A stretch of 64,000 bases of DNA from Pseudomonas mendocina (lineage in GTDB: Bacteria > Pseudomonadota > Gammaproteobacteria > Pseudomonadales > Pseudomonadaceae): contig NZ_CP027657.1 of the NCBI RefSeq assembly GCF_003008615.1, positions 4,898,001 through 4,962,000 on the forward strand, given 5' to 3'. Below are positions 35,182-44,443 of this stretch, piece after piece. The notes below the pieces were generated by a model that was not told where the DNA came from, did no database searches, and was given only the letters and a program-made list of their open reading frames with translations. The translations under genes were made by a program, and so were the position numbers. Numbering within the stretch: the stretch's first letter is position 1; each line of letters begins with the position of its first letter.

Positions 35182-36009
35182 TCAAAACTCTTGCGTTGCT
35201 TCCTCTAGTATGGCCGGCATATTGAAGAATGCCCGCGCGCAGGCGGTGGTCTGTGCAGCCAGCGCCTGTTCAGACTGACCTCTGTGCAAGGCGACTTCGC
35301 GCAGTACCTCGCCAAGGAAGGCAGGTTCGTTGCGCCCACTCTTGGGTTTCGGTCGCAAGCTGCGTGGCAACAGGAAGGGCGCGTCGGTTTCCAGCATCAG
35401 GCGATCGCCGGGAATGTCCTTGAGCAGCGGGTGCAGGTGCGTGCCGCGGCGCTCATCGCAAACCCAGCCGGTGATGCCGATATGCAGGTCGAGATCAAGG
35501 TAGGCATACAGTGCGCTGCGTTCGCCGGTAAAGCAGTGCACCACGGCCGCCGGCAGTTGATCGCGAAAGTCACGGAGAATCTCCAGCATGCGTTGGCTGG
35601 CGGAGCGCTCGTGGAGGAACACCGGCATGTTCAGCTCGACCGCCAGTACCAACTGCTGCTCCAGGGCTTTTTCCTGAGCGGGGCGCGGTGAGAAGTCGCG
35701 GTCGAAATCCAGGCCGCATTCGCCGAGGGCACGCACCGCCGGCTCGGCCAGCAATGCCTTGAGTGCTGCGCTGCTGGCGTTGTTCCAGGAACTGGCATCG
35801 TGCGGATGAACCCCTGCGGTGCTGAACAGGCGCTCGCCGCTGGCATCCAGCTGTCGGCAAAGTGCGAGGCTGGCTTCGCTTTCGGTCAGACTGGTGCCGG
35901 TCAGCACCATCTGACACACACCAGCGGCATAGGCGCGTTCGAGCAGGGCTTCGGCTTGCGAGGCGAGGCTGGGGTGAGTGAGATTGACGGCGATATCGAT
36001 GAGTTGCAT
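35182..36009 (-). CDS. tatD: TatD-family metal-dependent DNase
   Basis: 275 residues. The TIM-barrel hydrolase has the TatD-specific [12 protein letters not shown] start (Asn-Leu-Thr instead of HxH), [42 protein letters not shown] and LETDAPFL; the last Asp and two His are metal ligands. TatD proteins are Mg-dependent 3'-5' exonucleases in DNA repair. It lies upstream of the chemoreceptor on the same strand, 84 bp apart; any shared transcription is uncertain. Confidence 0.93.
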   Translation of the reverse strand: MQLIDIAVNLTHPSLASQAEALLERAYAAGVCQMVLTGTSLTESEASLALCRQLDASGERLFSTAGVHPHDASSWNNASSAALKALLAEPAVRALGECGLDFDRDFSPRPAQEKALEQQLVLAVELNMPVFLHERSASQRMLEILRDFRDQLPAAVVHCFTGERSALYAYLDLDLHIGITGWVCDERRGTHLHPLLKDIPGDRLMLETDAPFLLPRSLRPKPKSGRNEPAFLGEVLREVALHRGQSEQALAAQTTACARAFFNMPAILEEATQEF

Positions 36010-36286
36010 GGTGCCACCTGCTGTGAGCGAAAGGGCAGAATAGCAGCTTCCATCCGTTCGTCAGAAAGTCGATTTAAAACAATAAGTTGGTCTCTGTTTT
36101 TTAAGGTTGATGCAAGGTTATGGGGTGGCGCTGCAACGCTTGGCTGTGCCACTCTCCGCGCCCCGTGCCCGTCATGGGAACGTGTTTGACGGGTTTGCAG
36201 CCAGTTGTCGTCTGTCGCGCATCGGCGAAGAACAGGCTATGAACCCCGCGAGGCTTCGGCGGCTTGCCGCCATTCCTGGAGAATCG

Positions 36287-37702
36287 ATGTCGCGATTGCT
36301 GCTGATCCTGTGCCTGTTGGCCATGCTGCCGCTGCCGGTCAGCGCGCGCCTGGCCGGTCCGCCTGAGGTTGCAGGCCAGACGCGCAGTGCCCGGGACTTG
36401 CCGGCCATTCGCAGCAGCGGAGAGTTGCGTGTACTGGTCAATCAAAGCCGCAACAGCTCGGGCTCGGTCAAAGGGCAAAGTATCGGTGTCGAATACCACC
36501 GTTTACGTGCCTTCGAGCAGTACCTCAACCGCAATTCCCGCGACGGGCGTAGCCTGACGCTGAAGATCATTCCCAAGGCCAAGGATCAGTTGCTCGGTGC
36601 TCTACAGCGCGGTGAGGGCGATCTGGTCGCGCCAGGCGAACTGCTCAACGTGCGCACCGGGCACGATGTCAGTGCCAGTACGGCGATTCGTAGCGATGTC
36701 CCCCTGGTGCTGGTATCGAAGCAGGGCAACAGGCACTACCGCAGCCTCGAGCAACTGGCCGGACGCAGCCTCTCGTTACCGGCAGGAAGCGCTGTTGGCG
36801 AAGCGCTGCGACTGATCAACCAGCAACTGGCTGACCGCAAGTTGCCTCCCATCGTCGTCGAGTGGGTCGATCCGACCCTGGCGGTCGAGGATGTGCTGGA
36901 AATGGTGCAGGCCGGTATCTTCGAGCGTACCGCGGTAGAGCTGCCGATTGCCGAGCGCTGGGCCAAGGTGATGCCCAAACTACGGGTCGACAAGCACCTG
37001 GTACTGGCACGCGATGGCGACATGAAATGGTTCGTGCGTCCCGATGCGCCCATGTTGCGGGCCAGCATCGACCGTTTCTTCGGCGGTTACCAGAGCCCGG
37101 CCGATCAGGACGCTGCCTTTCAGCGCGTCTACCGGCGCCTGTACAAGGTTCACTCGCCACTGGGCCGCGCCGAACGTCAGCGTCTGGAAAAGGTGCGCTC
37201 GGTGTTGCAGCAGCACGCCCGTCAGCAGGACTTCGACTGGCTGCTACTGGCTGCCTTGGCGTTCAAGGAGTCGACGCTCAACCCTGCGGCCCGTGGTACC
37301 AACGGTGCCACGGGCTTGATGCAGATTACCCCGGCAGCCGCGCGTAGCGTGGGTGTGAGCAATATCCAGAACGTCGACGGCAACGTTCAGGCCAGCAGCA
37401 AGTACCTGGCGATGATTCGCCGCAATTTCTTCAATAGTCCGCAGCTCAACGAGCGTGAGCGCATGGCATTCGTGCTGGCGGGCTATAACCTGGGCCCGCA
37501 ACGGGTTCAGAGTCTGCGTGCGGAGGCGCGCCGGCGAGGCCTCAACCCCAACCAGTGGTTCTTCCAGGTCGAACGTGTGGCCATGGAGCAGATGGGGATG
37601 GGCGTGGTGAGCTATGTGAACGCGGTTAATAAGTACTACCTTGCTTATGACCGTGAGCGCTATCTGTTGGAGCCGCAAGGACAGCGCGTGACGGCCAATT
37701 AA
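36287..37702 (+). CDS. mltF2: membrane-associated lytic murein transglycosylase (MltF2)
   Basis: 471 residues from ATG 36287 (GGAGA upstream; an upstream extension lacks a signal peptide). A signal peptide (LLLILCLLAMLPLPVSA) is followed by a periplasmic SBP_bac_3-type regulatory domain (about 45-265), and by an SLT domain (about 310-430) with catalytic Glu328 in AFKESTLNPAARGTNGATGLMQI and YNLGPQRV. It cleaves peptidoglycan to 1,6-anhydro muropeptides. It lacks a lipobox. P. aeruginosa PA2865 (MltF2) has the same architecture and gene neighbours (tatD and a chemoreceptor). Confidence 0.9.
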   Translation: MSRLLLILCLLAMLPLPVSARLAGPPEVAGQTRSARDLPAIRSSGELRVLVNQSRNSSGSVKGQSIGVEYHRLRAFEQYLNRNSRDGRSLTLKIIPKAKDQLLGALQRGEGDLVAPGELLNVRTGHDVSASTAIRSDVPLVLVSKQGNRHYRSLEQLAGRSLSLPAGSAVGEALRLINQQLADRKLPPIVVEWVDPTLAVEDVLEMVQAGIFERTAVELPIAERWAKVMPKLRVDKHLVLARDGDMKWFVRPDAPMLRASIDRFFGGYQSPADQDAAFQRVYRRLYKVHSPLGRAERQRLEKVRSVLQQHARQQDFDWLLLAALAFKESTLNPAARGTNGATGLMQITPAAARSVGVSNIQNVDGNVQASSKYLAMIRRNFFNSPQLNERERMAFVLAGYNLGPQRVQSLRAEARRRGLNPNQWFFQVERVAMEQMGMGVVSYVNAVNKYYLAYDRERYLLEPQGQRVTAN

Positions 37703-37710
37703 TTATCTGA

Positions 37711-37757
37711 TTATTCGATTCTTATGAGCGGTTTTTTGCTATTTTTTAATCGAATAA
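37711..37757. promoter_or_regulatory. AT-rich inverted repeat upstream of doxX
   Basis: TTATTCGATT (37711-37720) is perfectly inverted as AATCGAATAA (37748-37757). It lies in unusually AT-rich DNA with runs of T, 53-99 bp before the doxX start. It could be an operator or a terminator after mltF2. Confidence 0.45.
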
Positions 37758-37809
37758 ATTGGATATTCTGTGCGCCATCAACTCCCACACACCAAAGGAA
37801 GCCTTGCAA

Positions 37810-38244
37810 ATGAACAACCTGATCAAGAGCATTACCGCTAGCCAAGCCGGTTTCGGCATTACCGTTCTGCGCATCATCGCCGGTATCACCTTCGCCGCCC
37901 ATGGCTCGCAGAAGCTGTTCGGCTGGTTCGGTGGTTATGGTCTGGCAGGGGTTGCCCAGTGGATGGAAAGCATCGGTCTGGCGCCGGGCTACCTGATGGC
38001 ACTGATGGCCGGTAGCGCCGAGTTCTTTGGCGGTGTGGCGCTGATCATCGGTCTGCTGGTGCGCCCGGCCGCGGCGGTGCTGGCTGTGACCATGCTGGTG
38101 GCCATCTTCACCGTGCACCTGGCCAATGGTTTCTTCATGAGCAACAACGGCTACGAATTCGCCCTGGCACTGCTGGCCATCAGCATCGCCCTGGTGTTCG
38201 AAGGCGCCGGCAAGCTGTCGGTCGATAGCAAGCTCGCCCGCTGA
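37810..38244 (+). CDS. DoxX-family membrane protein
   Basis: 144 residues from ATG 37810 (AAGGAA). Four membrane helices with the family pattern RIIAGITFAAHGSQKLFGWFGGYGLAG, GLAPGYLMALMAGSAEFFGGVALIIGLLVRPAAA and HLANGFFMSNNGYEFALALL. DoxX/YphA-type proteins are linked to redox or quinone-thiol stress in some bacteria, but function is not certain. It is monocistronic with a strong terminator after it. An AT-rich inverted repeat marks its promoter region. Confidence 0.9.
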   Translation: MNNLIKSITASQAGFGITVLRIIAGITFAAHGSQKLFGWFGGYGLAGVAQWMESIGLAPGYLMALMAGSAEFFGGVALIIGLLVRPAAAVLAVTMLVAIFTVHLANGFFMSNNGYEFALALLAISIALVFEGAGKLSVDSKLAR

Positions 38245-38263
38245 TCCAGCTTCAGTGAAAACG

Positions 38264-38290
38264 ACAAGGCCCGCATTTGCGGGCCTTGTT
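38264..38290. terminator. bidirectional terminator, doxX/LysR
   Basis: ACAAGGCCCGC pairs with GCGGGCCTTGT across ATTT. Convergent doxX (+) and the LysR gene (-) share it. Confidence 0.8.
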
Positions 38291-38308
38291 GCATTTACAG
38301 CCTCTCAC

Positions 38309-39238
38309 TCACGCCGCTTGCTCGGCCTTCTTCTCCTGAGCGGCAACCTGCTGGGCCAGCTCGATCATCTGTTCGCGCATCCAGCGATTGGCCGGATCCT
38401 GATCCGTGCTCTCGTGCCAGTACAGATGGGTTTCCAGTGCCGGCACGTCACCGACTGGCAGCGTCACATGGTGCAGGTTATGGCGACGGGCGAAACGCTC
38501 CGGCACGGTCATCACCATATCGGTTTGCAGCATCACGCTGCTGGCCATCAGGTAGTGCTGCGAGCGCAGGGCGATCTTGCGCTGAATGCCCATCTTGCCC
38601 AGCGCCAGATCTACGTAGCCGAGGCCGCTACGACGGCTGGAGATATGGATGTGGGTCAGCGACAGGTATTCGTCGAGGCTGATCTTTTCCTTGGCCAGTG
38701 GGTGGCCGGGGCGCATGGCGCAAACGTAGCGATCATCCAGCAACTTGACGTGGCGTACCTGCGGGTCGGTGTTCAGCGGTGCATCGACGGCGAAATCCAG
38801 GCGGCCGGCGGCCAGTTCCTTGGTGGTTTCGCGACGTTTGGCCAGGAAGCTCTCGATGCACACGTTCGGTGCCTGACGGCGCAGGCGCTGAAAAAGCGGC
38901 GGTAGAAGAATCTGCTCGGAGAGGTCGGTCATGCTGATGCGGTAGGTCTTGTTCGCCTGCTGCGGGTTGAAGGTACGGCTTTCCTGCACCGACACGCGCA
39001 GCAACTGCAAGGCGTTGCGCACCGGGCCGATGATGTTCTGCGCCATGGGCGTCGGCACCATGCCCTGGGCGGTGCGCACGAACAGAGGATCGTTGAAGGT
39101 TTCGCGCAGGCGGGCGAGGGCGTTGGAAACGGCTGGCTGGGTAATGCCGACGATCTGTCCGGCACGGGTCAGATTGGCCTCGGTGTAGATAGCGTCGAAG
39201 ACGATGAAGAGGTTGAGATCCACCTTGGTCAGGTTCAT
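38309..39238 (-). CDS. LysR-family transcriptional regulator
   Basis: 309 residues. The N-terminal winged HTH is NLTKVDLNLFIVFDAIYTEANLTRAGQIVGITQPAVSNALARLRETFNDPLFVR. The effector domain runs from about 95 to 300. The form (VDLNLFIVFDAIYTEANLTRAG) is the LeuO/NodD-like branch. It is divergent from an acyl-CoA dehydrogenase gene across 162 bp that contain a short palindrome, so it probably regulates that enzyme. The inducer is unknown. Confidence 0.9.
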   Translation of the reverse strand: MNLTKVDLNLFIVFDAIYTEANLTRAGQIVGITQPAVSNALARLRETFNDPLFVRTAQGMVPTPMAQNIIGPVRNALQLLRVSVQESRTFNPQQANKTYRISMTDLSEQILLPPLFQRLRRQAPNVCIESFLAKRRETTKELAAGRLDFAVDAPLNTDPQVRHVKLLDDRYVCAMRPGHPLAKEKISLDEYLSLTHIHISSRRSGLGYVDLALGKMGIQRKIALRSQHYLMASSVMLQTDMVMTVPERFARRHNLHHVTLPVGDVPALETHLYWHESTDQDPANRWMREQMIELAQQVAAQEKKAEQAA

Positions 39239-39285
39239 GCCGGCAGTGCTCCAGGGGCGTCGATATCAGTCGATCATATATCGGT

Positions 39286-39299
39286 TATGAATGTTCATA
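39286..39299. promoter_or_regulatory. candidate LysR-type operator
   Basis: TATGAA-TG-TTCATA is a perfect 14-bp palindrome in the gap between the LysR and acyl-CoA dehydrogenase starts. It has the dyad form expected for LysR regulators. CGAT/ATCG repeats lie beside it. Confidence 0.45.
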
Positions 39300-39400
39300 C
39301 ACGCTGAAAATAGGTTCGATAAATCTTAAGCGCTGTTCTAGCATCATTTCCACAACCTCACACCCTCTTGTTACACACAGCCCCGTCAGAAGGTAGCCCG

Positions 39401-40630
39401 ATGAATTTCGCTTATTCCCCCAAGGTTCAAGAGCTGCGCGAGCGCGTCACGGCATTCATGGAAGCGCACGTCTACCCGGCTGAAGCGGTATTCGAGCAGC
39501 AGGTAGCCGAAGGTGATCGCTGGCAGCCGACGGCGATCATGGAAGAGCTGAAGAACAAGGCCAAGGCCGAAGGCCTGTGGAACCTTTTCCTGCCCGAGTC
39601 GGACTATGGCGCTGGTCTGACCAATACCGAATACGCACCGCTGGCCGAGATCATGGGCCGCTCCTTGATCGGTCCGGAGCCGTTCAATTGCGCCGCGCCT
39701 GATACCGGCAACATGGAAGTGCTGGTGCGCTATGGCAACGAGGCGCAGAAGCAGCAGTGGCTGGAGCCGCTGCTGTCTGGCGAGATCCGCTCTGCGTTCG
39801 CCATGACCGAGCCGGGAGTCGCCTCGTCCGATGCCACCAACATGCAGGCCAACGCCCGCCGTGAAGGTGACGAGTGGGTGATCAATGGCCGCAAATGGTG
39901 GACATCCGGTGCCTGCGATCCGCGCTGCAAGGTGATGATCTTCATGGGCCTGACCAACCCGGATGCGCCGCGTCACCAGCAGCATTCGATGATCCTGGTG
40001 CCGATGGATGCGCCGGGTGTCACCGTGCTGCGTCCGCTGCCGGTATTCGGTTATGACGATGCACCGCACGGACACGCCGAAGTGCTGTTCGAGAACGTAC
40101 GCGTGCCGTACGAGAGTGTGCTGCTGGGCGAGGGGCGTGGTTTCGAGATCGCCCAGGGCCGCCTCGGCCCAGGCCGTATCCATCACTGCATGCGTTCGAT
40201 CGGAATGGCTGAGCGAGCTCTGGAACTGATGTGCAAGCGCGCCGTGAGCCGTACAGCCTTCGGCAAACCGCTGGCACGCCTGGGCGGCAACATCGACCAT
40301 ATCGCCGACTCGCGTATGGAGATCAACCAGGCACGCCTGTTGACCCTCAATGCGGCCTACATGATGGATACCGTGGGCAACAAGATCGCTGCCAGCGAAA
40401 TCGCCCAGATCAAGGTGGTCGCACCCAACGTCGCACTCAAGGTGATCGACCGGGCAATCCAGATGCACGGTGGTGCCGGGGTCTCCAACGACTTCCCATT
40501 GGCCTACTGGTACGCCATGCAGCGCACCCTGCGTCTAGCCGACGGCCCGGACGAAGTGCACCGCGCAGCCATCGGCAAGTACGAGATCGGCAAGTACGTG
40601 CCGCGTGATGTGATGAAAGCCAGCCGCTGA
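39401..40630 (+). CDS. acyl-CoA dehydrogenase (ACAD10/11-like)
   Basis: 409 residues from ATG 39401. Three-domain flavoenzyme: an N-terminal helical domain, [18 protein letters not shown] (FAD and substrate loop, about 143-160), [18 protein letters not shown], and a C-terminal helical domain with [33 protein letters not shown] and [37 protein letters not shown]. This last stretch marks the ACAD10/11-type branch. It oxidises an acyl-CoA at C2-C3, with electrons going to ETF. It is single-gene, LysR-controlled by position, and closed by a strong terminator. Confidence 0.93.
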   Translation: MNFAYSPKVQELRERVTAFMEAHVYPAEAVFEQQVAEGDRWQPTAIMEELKNKAKAEGLWNLFLPESDYGAGLTNTEYAPLAEIMGRSLIGPEPFNCAAPDTGNMEVLVRYGNEAQKQQWLEPLLSGEIRSAFAMTEPGVASSDATNMQANARREGDEWVINGRKWWTSGACDPRCKVMIFMGLTNPDAPRHQQHSMILVPMDAPGVTVLRPLPVFGYDDAPHGHAEVLFENVRVPYESVLLGEGRGFEIAQGRLGPGRIHHCMRSIGMAERALELMCKRAVSRTAFGKPLARLGGNIDHIADSRMEINQARLLTLNAAYMMDTVGNKIAASEIAQIKVVAPNVALKVIDRAIQMHGGAGVSNDFPLAYWYAMQRTLRLADGPDEVHRAAIGKYEIGKYVPRDVMKASR

Positions 40631-40643
40631 TGGCAACTGGCAG

Positions 40644-40679
40644 AAAAACCAAGGCCCGCATATGCGGGCCTTGGTTTTT
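40644..40679. terminator. strong terminator after acyl-CoA dehydrogenase
   Basis: AAAAACCAAGGCCCGC pairs with GCGGGCCTTGGTTTTT across ATAT, with T-runs on one side and A-runs on the other, so it may serve both strands. Confidence 0.9.
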
Positions 40680-40729
40680 CCAGGTGGAGCTTGCTGCGCC
40701 TGAGTCGGTTAATGCGGCGCAGCCTGCGG

Positions 40730-40888
40730 CTACCTGCCTTCTGTCAGCCAACTCAGCCGTGCATGCAGCTGGGCGGCGAAGGTGCGGGCGGCCTGCTCCT
40801 CGCGGAAGGTCAGAGCACGACGCCCGACGCGCACTTGCCAAAGTTTCTGGCCTTGTCGCTCGATGAGCTCTATGCGCACGTCGGGCAT
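40730..40888 (-). CDS. 52-residue small protein downstream of TerC
   Basis: Reverse-strand ATG 40888 has AAGGAG five to six bases upstream and begins 12 bp after the TerC stop. The protein (MPDVRIELIERQGQKLWQVR ... AQLHARLSWLTEGR) is basic, has no membrane segment, and looks like a short beta hairpin followed by a helix rich in Arg and Ala (EEQAARTFAAQLHARL). The ribosome site, operon position and absence of rare codons support it. It is too short for many gene finders. Its function is unknown; it may be a small accessory of the TerC operon. Confidence 0.62.
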   Translation of the reverse strand: MPDVRIELIERQGQKLWQVRVGRRALTFREEQAARTFAAQLHARLSWLTEGR

Positions 40889-40900
40889 CGCGTCTCCTTG

Positions 40901-41884
40901 CTAGGCCTGTTTCTGGTCGCGGGTCTTGATCAGCGACAGGATCACGCCGCCAGCGAGCAGGCCGATCGTCACGGCCAGCGACAGCAGGGCTGGAACCTTG
41001 ACCAGGTCGTGCAGGAAGATCTTGCCACCGATGTACATCAGCACCAGTGCCAGGGCGTACTTCAGGTAGATGAAGCGGTGCATCAGTGCCGCCAGGGCGA
41101 AGTACAGGGCGCGCAGGCCGAGAATGGCGAAGATGTTCGAGGTATAGACGATGAACGGATCCTGGGAGATGGCCAGTACCGCCGGCACGCTGTCGACGGC
41201 GAACACCAGGTCGGCCAGCTCGATCAACACCAGCGCCAGCAGCAGCGGGGTGGCATAAAGCAGTGGCTTGCCGCTGACCTTGTCCTTGATGCGCACGAGA
41301 AAACGCCCCTCGTGCATGTCGTCGGTGACGCGGATATGCCGCCGCACGAAGCGAATCATCGGGTTCTGCGCCAGATCCGGGTGCGATTCCTCATCGCCAC
41401 TGCGCAGCATCTTGATGCCGCTGAACAGCAGGAAGGCGCCGAAGATGTACAGAATCCACTCGAATTCCTGCACCAGGGCCGTTCCCAGACCGATCATGAT
41501 GGCGCGCAGGACGATGACCCCGAGAATGCCCCAGAACAGCACGCGGTGCTGGTATTTGCGCGGGATATTGAAGTAACCGAGGATCATCGCCATGACGAAC
41601 ACGTTGTCCATCGACAGCGACTGTTCGACGAGAAATCCCGTGTAGTACTCCATGGCCTTGGTGGCGCCGAGCTGCCACCAGATCCAGCCGCCGAAGGCCA
41701 CGCCCACGCTGAAATAGCCGCTGTACAGCAGCAGGCTTTCGCGCATCTCGATCTCGTGCTGATCGCGATGCAGGACGCCAAGATCCAGGATCAGCAGGGT
41801 GAGGATGAGTACCAGAAAGGCTAGCCAGAACCAGCCGGGTGTACCGAAGTACGAAGTGGTGAAAAAGGCAAGTAGAGCGTCCAT
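40901..41884 (-). CDS. TerC/Alx-family integral membrane protein
   Basis: 327 residues with about nine membrane helices. The TerC signature is GFLVEQSLSMDNVFVMAMILGYFNIP and IELADLVFAVDSVPAVLAISQDPFIVYTSNIFAILGLRALYFAL, including the acidic intramembrane residues. Alx-type proteins export Mn2+ or protect against metal/pH stress. The start at ATG 41884 is preceded by GGGAGGG. The 5' leader contains two hairpins but no clear yybP-ykoY core (see rejected). A 52-codon gene follows in the same orientation. Confidence 0.9.
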   Translation of the reverse strand: MDALLAFFTTSYFGTPGWFWLAFLVLILTLLILDLGVLHRDQHEIEMRESLLLYSGYFSVGVAFGGWIWWQLGATKAMEYYTGFLVEQSLSMDNVFVMAMILGYFNIPRKYQHRVLFWGILGVIVLRAIMIGLGTALVQEFEWILYIFGAFLLFSGIKMLRSGDEESHPDLAQNPMIRFVRRHIRVTDDMHEGRFLVRIKDKVSGKPLLYATPLLLALVLIELADLVFAVDSVPAVLAISQDPFIVYTSNIFAILGLRALYFALAALMHRFIYLKYALALVLMYIGGKIFLHDLVKVPALLSLAVTIGLLAGGVILSLIKTRDQKQA

Positions 41885-41904
41885 GAGCCCTCCCTTATGT
41901 CTGC

Positions 41905-41956
41905 CTGAGTTGATATTCGACTCAGTGACTCCGACATCACGGTGAGAGACTCACCG
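41905..41956 (-). promoter_or_regulatory. two hairpins in the terC leader
   Basis: CTGAGT/ACTCAG (41905-41925, nine-base loop) and CGGTGAG-AGA-CTCACCG (41940-41956) lie 21-72 bp upstream of the terC start, within the likely untranslated leader. They could regulate translation or be an operator. Confidence 0.4.
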
Positions 41957-42050
41957 CCAGAGGGGCCCGGCGTCACGCGGTGCAAAGGCTAACGCCGCTT
42001 TGTCATTCTGCCAAGCCCCACCGATGTGACGGCGCGCCACAGCGGCAGGT

Positions 42051-43433
42051 TCAGTAAACCCAGACCTCCACGCGGCGATTGCGAATGCGACCGTTGTCTT
42101 CACTGTTGGCGGCGACCGGCAGCTCGTCACCGAGGCCGGTGACCTCGCGTGGCAATACGCCTTGCTTGGCCAGCTCGCGGCGTACGGCCATGGCGCGTAA
42201 CTTCGACAGAAGCTCGGCGCGCTGCGGGTCGTTCTTCGGATCGCCGAACCCGACCAGCACTACCTTGCCTTGCAGCTTGTCATGCTGCCGGAGGTAGTCC
42301 AGTACACGACCCAGATCGCGATGGGCCTTGTTGTCCAGCGTTGCGCTGCCCTCCTGGAAGCGGAAATTCACCGACAATCTTTGCGCCTGCTCGGCCAGCT
42401 GGCGGTAATCGGCTGGCATCTTCGCGTCGGCGGTGACCCGCACCGCTTGCACGGTCTGGGCGATGAAACCGCTACGCTCGACGATAGCCTGGCCGCGTGG
42501 GCTGTGGGCGAAGTCGATCAGCGCGCGGGCCCAGGGGTTGTCCAACTGCGGCTGGTTGTACAGAAACAGGCGCCGCGACAGCGGGTAATCCTCGGTCGCG
42601 ATCAGTGTGGTACTGGGAGGCATTGGCTGCGAATCGCCTGCGGCGATGGCCACGGCTTTTGCCTGACGCACATAGGGCAGACCGATGAAGCCGATGCCGT
42701 TCGGGTCGCTACTGACGGCATCGGAAAGCTGGGTGCTGGACTCGAAGCGCTGGGCCGTTGCCGCCAGGGCGCGGCCAGAGGGGGCCAGTACCAGTTCCTT
42801 GAAGGTGTCGTAGGTGCCGGAATTGTCATCGCGCGCATACAGGCGAACCGCGCCGGGCTTGCCGCCGAGTGCCGACCAGTCATTGACCTCCCCGGAGAAC
42901 AGCTGGGCGACCTGCACCACGCTCAGCGCCGCGATGGGATTGCTGGGGTGCAGGATGATCGCCAGGCCATCGATGGCGATGATCTGTTCGGCCTGCGAGC
43001 TGCGCATGTCGCCGAGAGCCTTGAGGCTGGCGACTTCGCCATCCTTGATCGGACGCGAGGAGGCGGCGAGTTCGGCAGTGCCATCCTTGAGCGAGGTAAA
43101 TCCCGTACCTGAGCCGTGCGCCGCGACCTCGATCATCACCAGGCGACCGCCGGCCTGGCGCGCGAGCACGCGTTGTTCGTTATCGCGGCTGCCAGCCTGG
43201 ATCAGGATGTCATGCAGGCCCTGAGCTTCGAACAGCCCTTTGACCAGTTCCGGGCCAAGTTTGGCGCCGATGGTGTTGGAGCCCTGGATGCGCAGCACCG
43301 GTTGGCCGTTCTGCGAAGCGGGCAGGGCGGCGAGCACCGACAGAGGCAGGGCGTAGCAGATGAAGCCCAGAAGCAGCAGGGACAGGGTGCGACTCCAAAG
43401 GTCGCGGTCGACAGCGGACGAAGCGCGCGGCAT
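42051..43433 (-). CDS. PstS-like substrate-binding domain fused to an OmpA domain
   Basis: 460 residues. A signal peptide is followed by a PstS/PBP-like domain (about 45-310) with VLRIQGSNTIGAKLGPEL, SSRPIKDGEV, DNSGTYDTFKELVL and YPLSRRLFLYNQ. A C-terminal OmpA-type domain (about 345-460) contains NFRFQEGSATLDNKAHRDLGRVLDYL, VLVGFGDPKNDP and GRIRNRRVEVWV, the peptidoglycan-binding pattern. The product should be a periplasmic binding protein tethered to peptidoglycan. The first domain resembles phosphate-binding proteins, but the ligand is unproven. A solo gene; no Pst genes are nearby. Confidence 0.85.
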   Translation of the reverse strand: MPRASSAVDRDLWSRTLSLLLLGFICYALPLSVLAALPASQNGQPVLRIQGSNTIGAKLGPELVKGLFEAQGLHDILIQAGSRDNEQRVLARQAGGRLVMIEVAAHGSGTGFTSLKDGTAELAASSRPIKDGEVASLKALGDMRSSQAEQIIAIDGLAIILHPSNPIAALSVVQVAQLFSGEVNDWSALGGKPGAVRLYARDDNSGTYDTFKELVLAPSGRALAATAQRFESSTQLSDAVSSDPNGIGFIGLPYVRQAKAVAIAAGDSQPMPPSTTLIATEDYPLSRRLFLYNQPQLDNPWARALIDFAHSPRGQAIVERSGFIAQTVQAVRVTADAKMPADYRQLAEQAQRLSVNFRFQEGSATLDNKAHRDLGRVLDYLRQHDKLQGKVVLVGFGDPKNDPQRAELLSKLRAMAVRRELAKQGVLPREVTGLGDELPVAANSEDNGRIRNRRVEVWVY

Positions 43434-43534
43434 GCGGCAGGCACCTTCTGATGGGTGAGGGAAAGTGCCGCGCAGATTAAGTCAGTCAGGTTGCAGGGAT
43501 ATGACGAGGCGCGTGGCCTGCACGCGCTTGGTCG

Positions 43535-44347
43535 TCAGGCCAGTTCCAGCCAGATCGGGGCATGATCCGAGGGCTTGTCCATGCCGCGCAGGTCATAGTC
43601 GATGCCGGCATCCTTGAGGCGTGCCTGCAGCGGCTGGCTGGCGAGAATCACGTCGATGCGCAGGCCACGCTTGGGCTCGTCCTCGAAGCCGCGGCTGCGG
43701 TAATCGAACCAACTGAAACGGTCATTCACCTCGGGGTGCAGGTGGCGGAAGCTGTCGACCAGGCCCCAGCTCTTCAAGGTCGCCAACCACTCGCGTTCTT
43801 CCGGCAGGAAGCTGCACTTGCCGGTTTTCAGCCAGCGCAGGCGATTGGGCTCGCCGATACCGATGTCGCAGTCCTCGGGGCTGATGTTGATGTCGCCCAT
43901 CACCACCAGAGCTTGCTGCGGGTCGAAGCGTTCCACCAGCAGTTGTTGCAGGTCGGCATAGAAGCGTTGCTTGGCCGGGAACTTCACCGGGTGGTCACGG
44001 CTTTCACCTTGAGGGAAATAGCCATTCATCACGGTGACCGGATTGCCGTGTGCGTCGGCGAAGGTGCCGTAGATGAAGCGGCGCTGGGCGTCTTCTGCAT
44101 CGCCGGGAAAGCCCTTGTGCAGGCTCAGCGGCTCCTGGCGCGAGAGCAGGGCGACGCCGTAGTGACCTTTCTGGCCGTGGTAGTGCACGTGATAGCCGAG
44201 CTGGCGGATTTCCGCTTCCGGAAACTGCTCATCGGCCACCTTGGTTTCCTGCAGGCCGATCAAGTCCGGCTGGTGCTTTTCGATCAGAGCTTGCAATTGA
44301 TGGGGGCGGGCGCGCAGGCCATTGATATTGAACGAGACGATTTTCAT
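43535..44347 (-). CDS. xthA: exonuclease III
   Basis: 270 residues. The [18 protein letters not shown] start and length match Pseudomonas XthA. Exonuclease III residues are E34 (LQETKV), D152 and N154 ([10 protein letters not shown]), and H262 ([12 protein letters not shown]). It is an AP endonuclease/3'-5' exonuclease of base excision repair. ATG 44347 is used; a TTG seven codons upstream is less likely. The xthA-acetyltransferase-tamA-tamB order also occurs in P. aeruginosa (PA2545-PA2542). Confidence 0.93.
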   Translation of the reverse strand: MKIVSFNINGLRARPHQLQALIEKHQPDLIGLQETKVADEQFPEAEIRQLGYHVHYHGQKGHYGVALLSRQEPLSLHKGFPGDAEDAQRRFIYGTFADAHGNPVTVMNGYFPQGESRDHPVKFPAKQRFYADLQQLLVERFDPQQALVVMGDINISPEDCDIGIGEPNRLRWLKTGKCSFLPEEREWLATLKSWGLVDSFRHLHPEVNDRFSWFDYRSRGFEDEPKRGLRIDVILASQPLQARLKDAGIDYDLRGMDKPSDHAPIWLELA

Positions 44348-44443
44348 GGGCGGCGGATTCTGGGACAAAAGGGGATGCTAGCCGATCCATCGCGCCGGCG
44401 ACCAGCGCCTGGCAGGCAGAAGGCAGCGGTGCTAAGTTGCCTG

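Noticed and set aside
36245..36286. A GGCGG-CTTG-CCGCC hairpin just before the mltF2 ribosome site, considered as a riboswitch or RNA thermometer.
   Set aside because: The stem is short and alone, and no known riboswitch core was recognised.
41885..42040. A yybP-ykoY manganese riboswitch before terC was considered.
   Set aside because: The leader has hairpins, but the conserved GGGGAGUAG core of that riboswitch is not seen; a covariance search would be needed.
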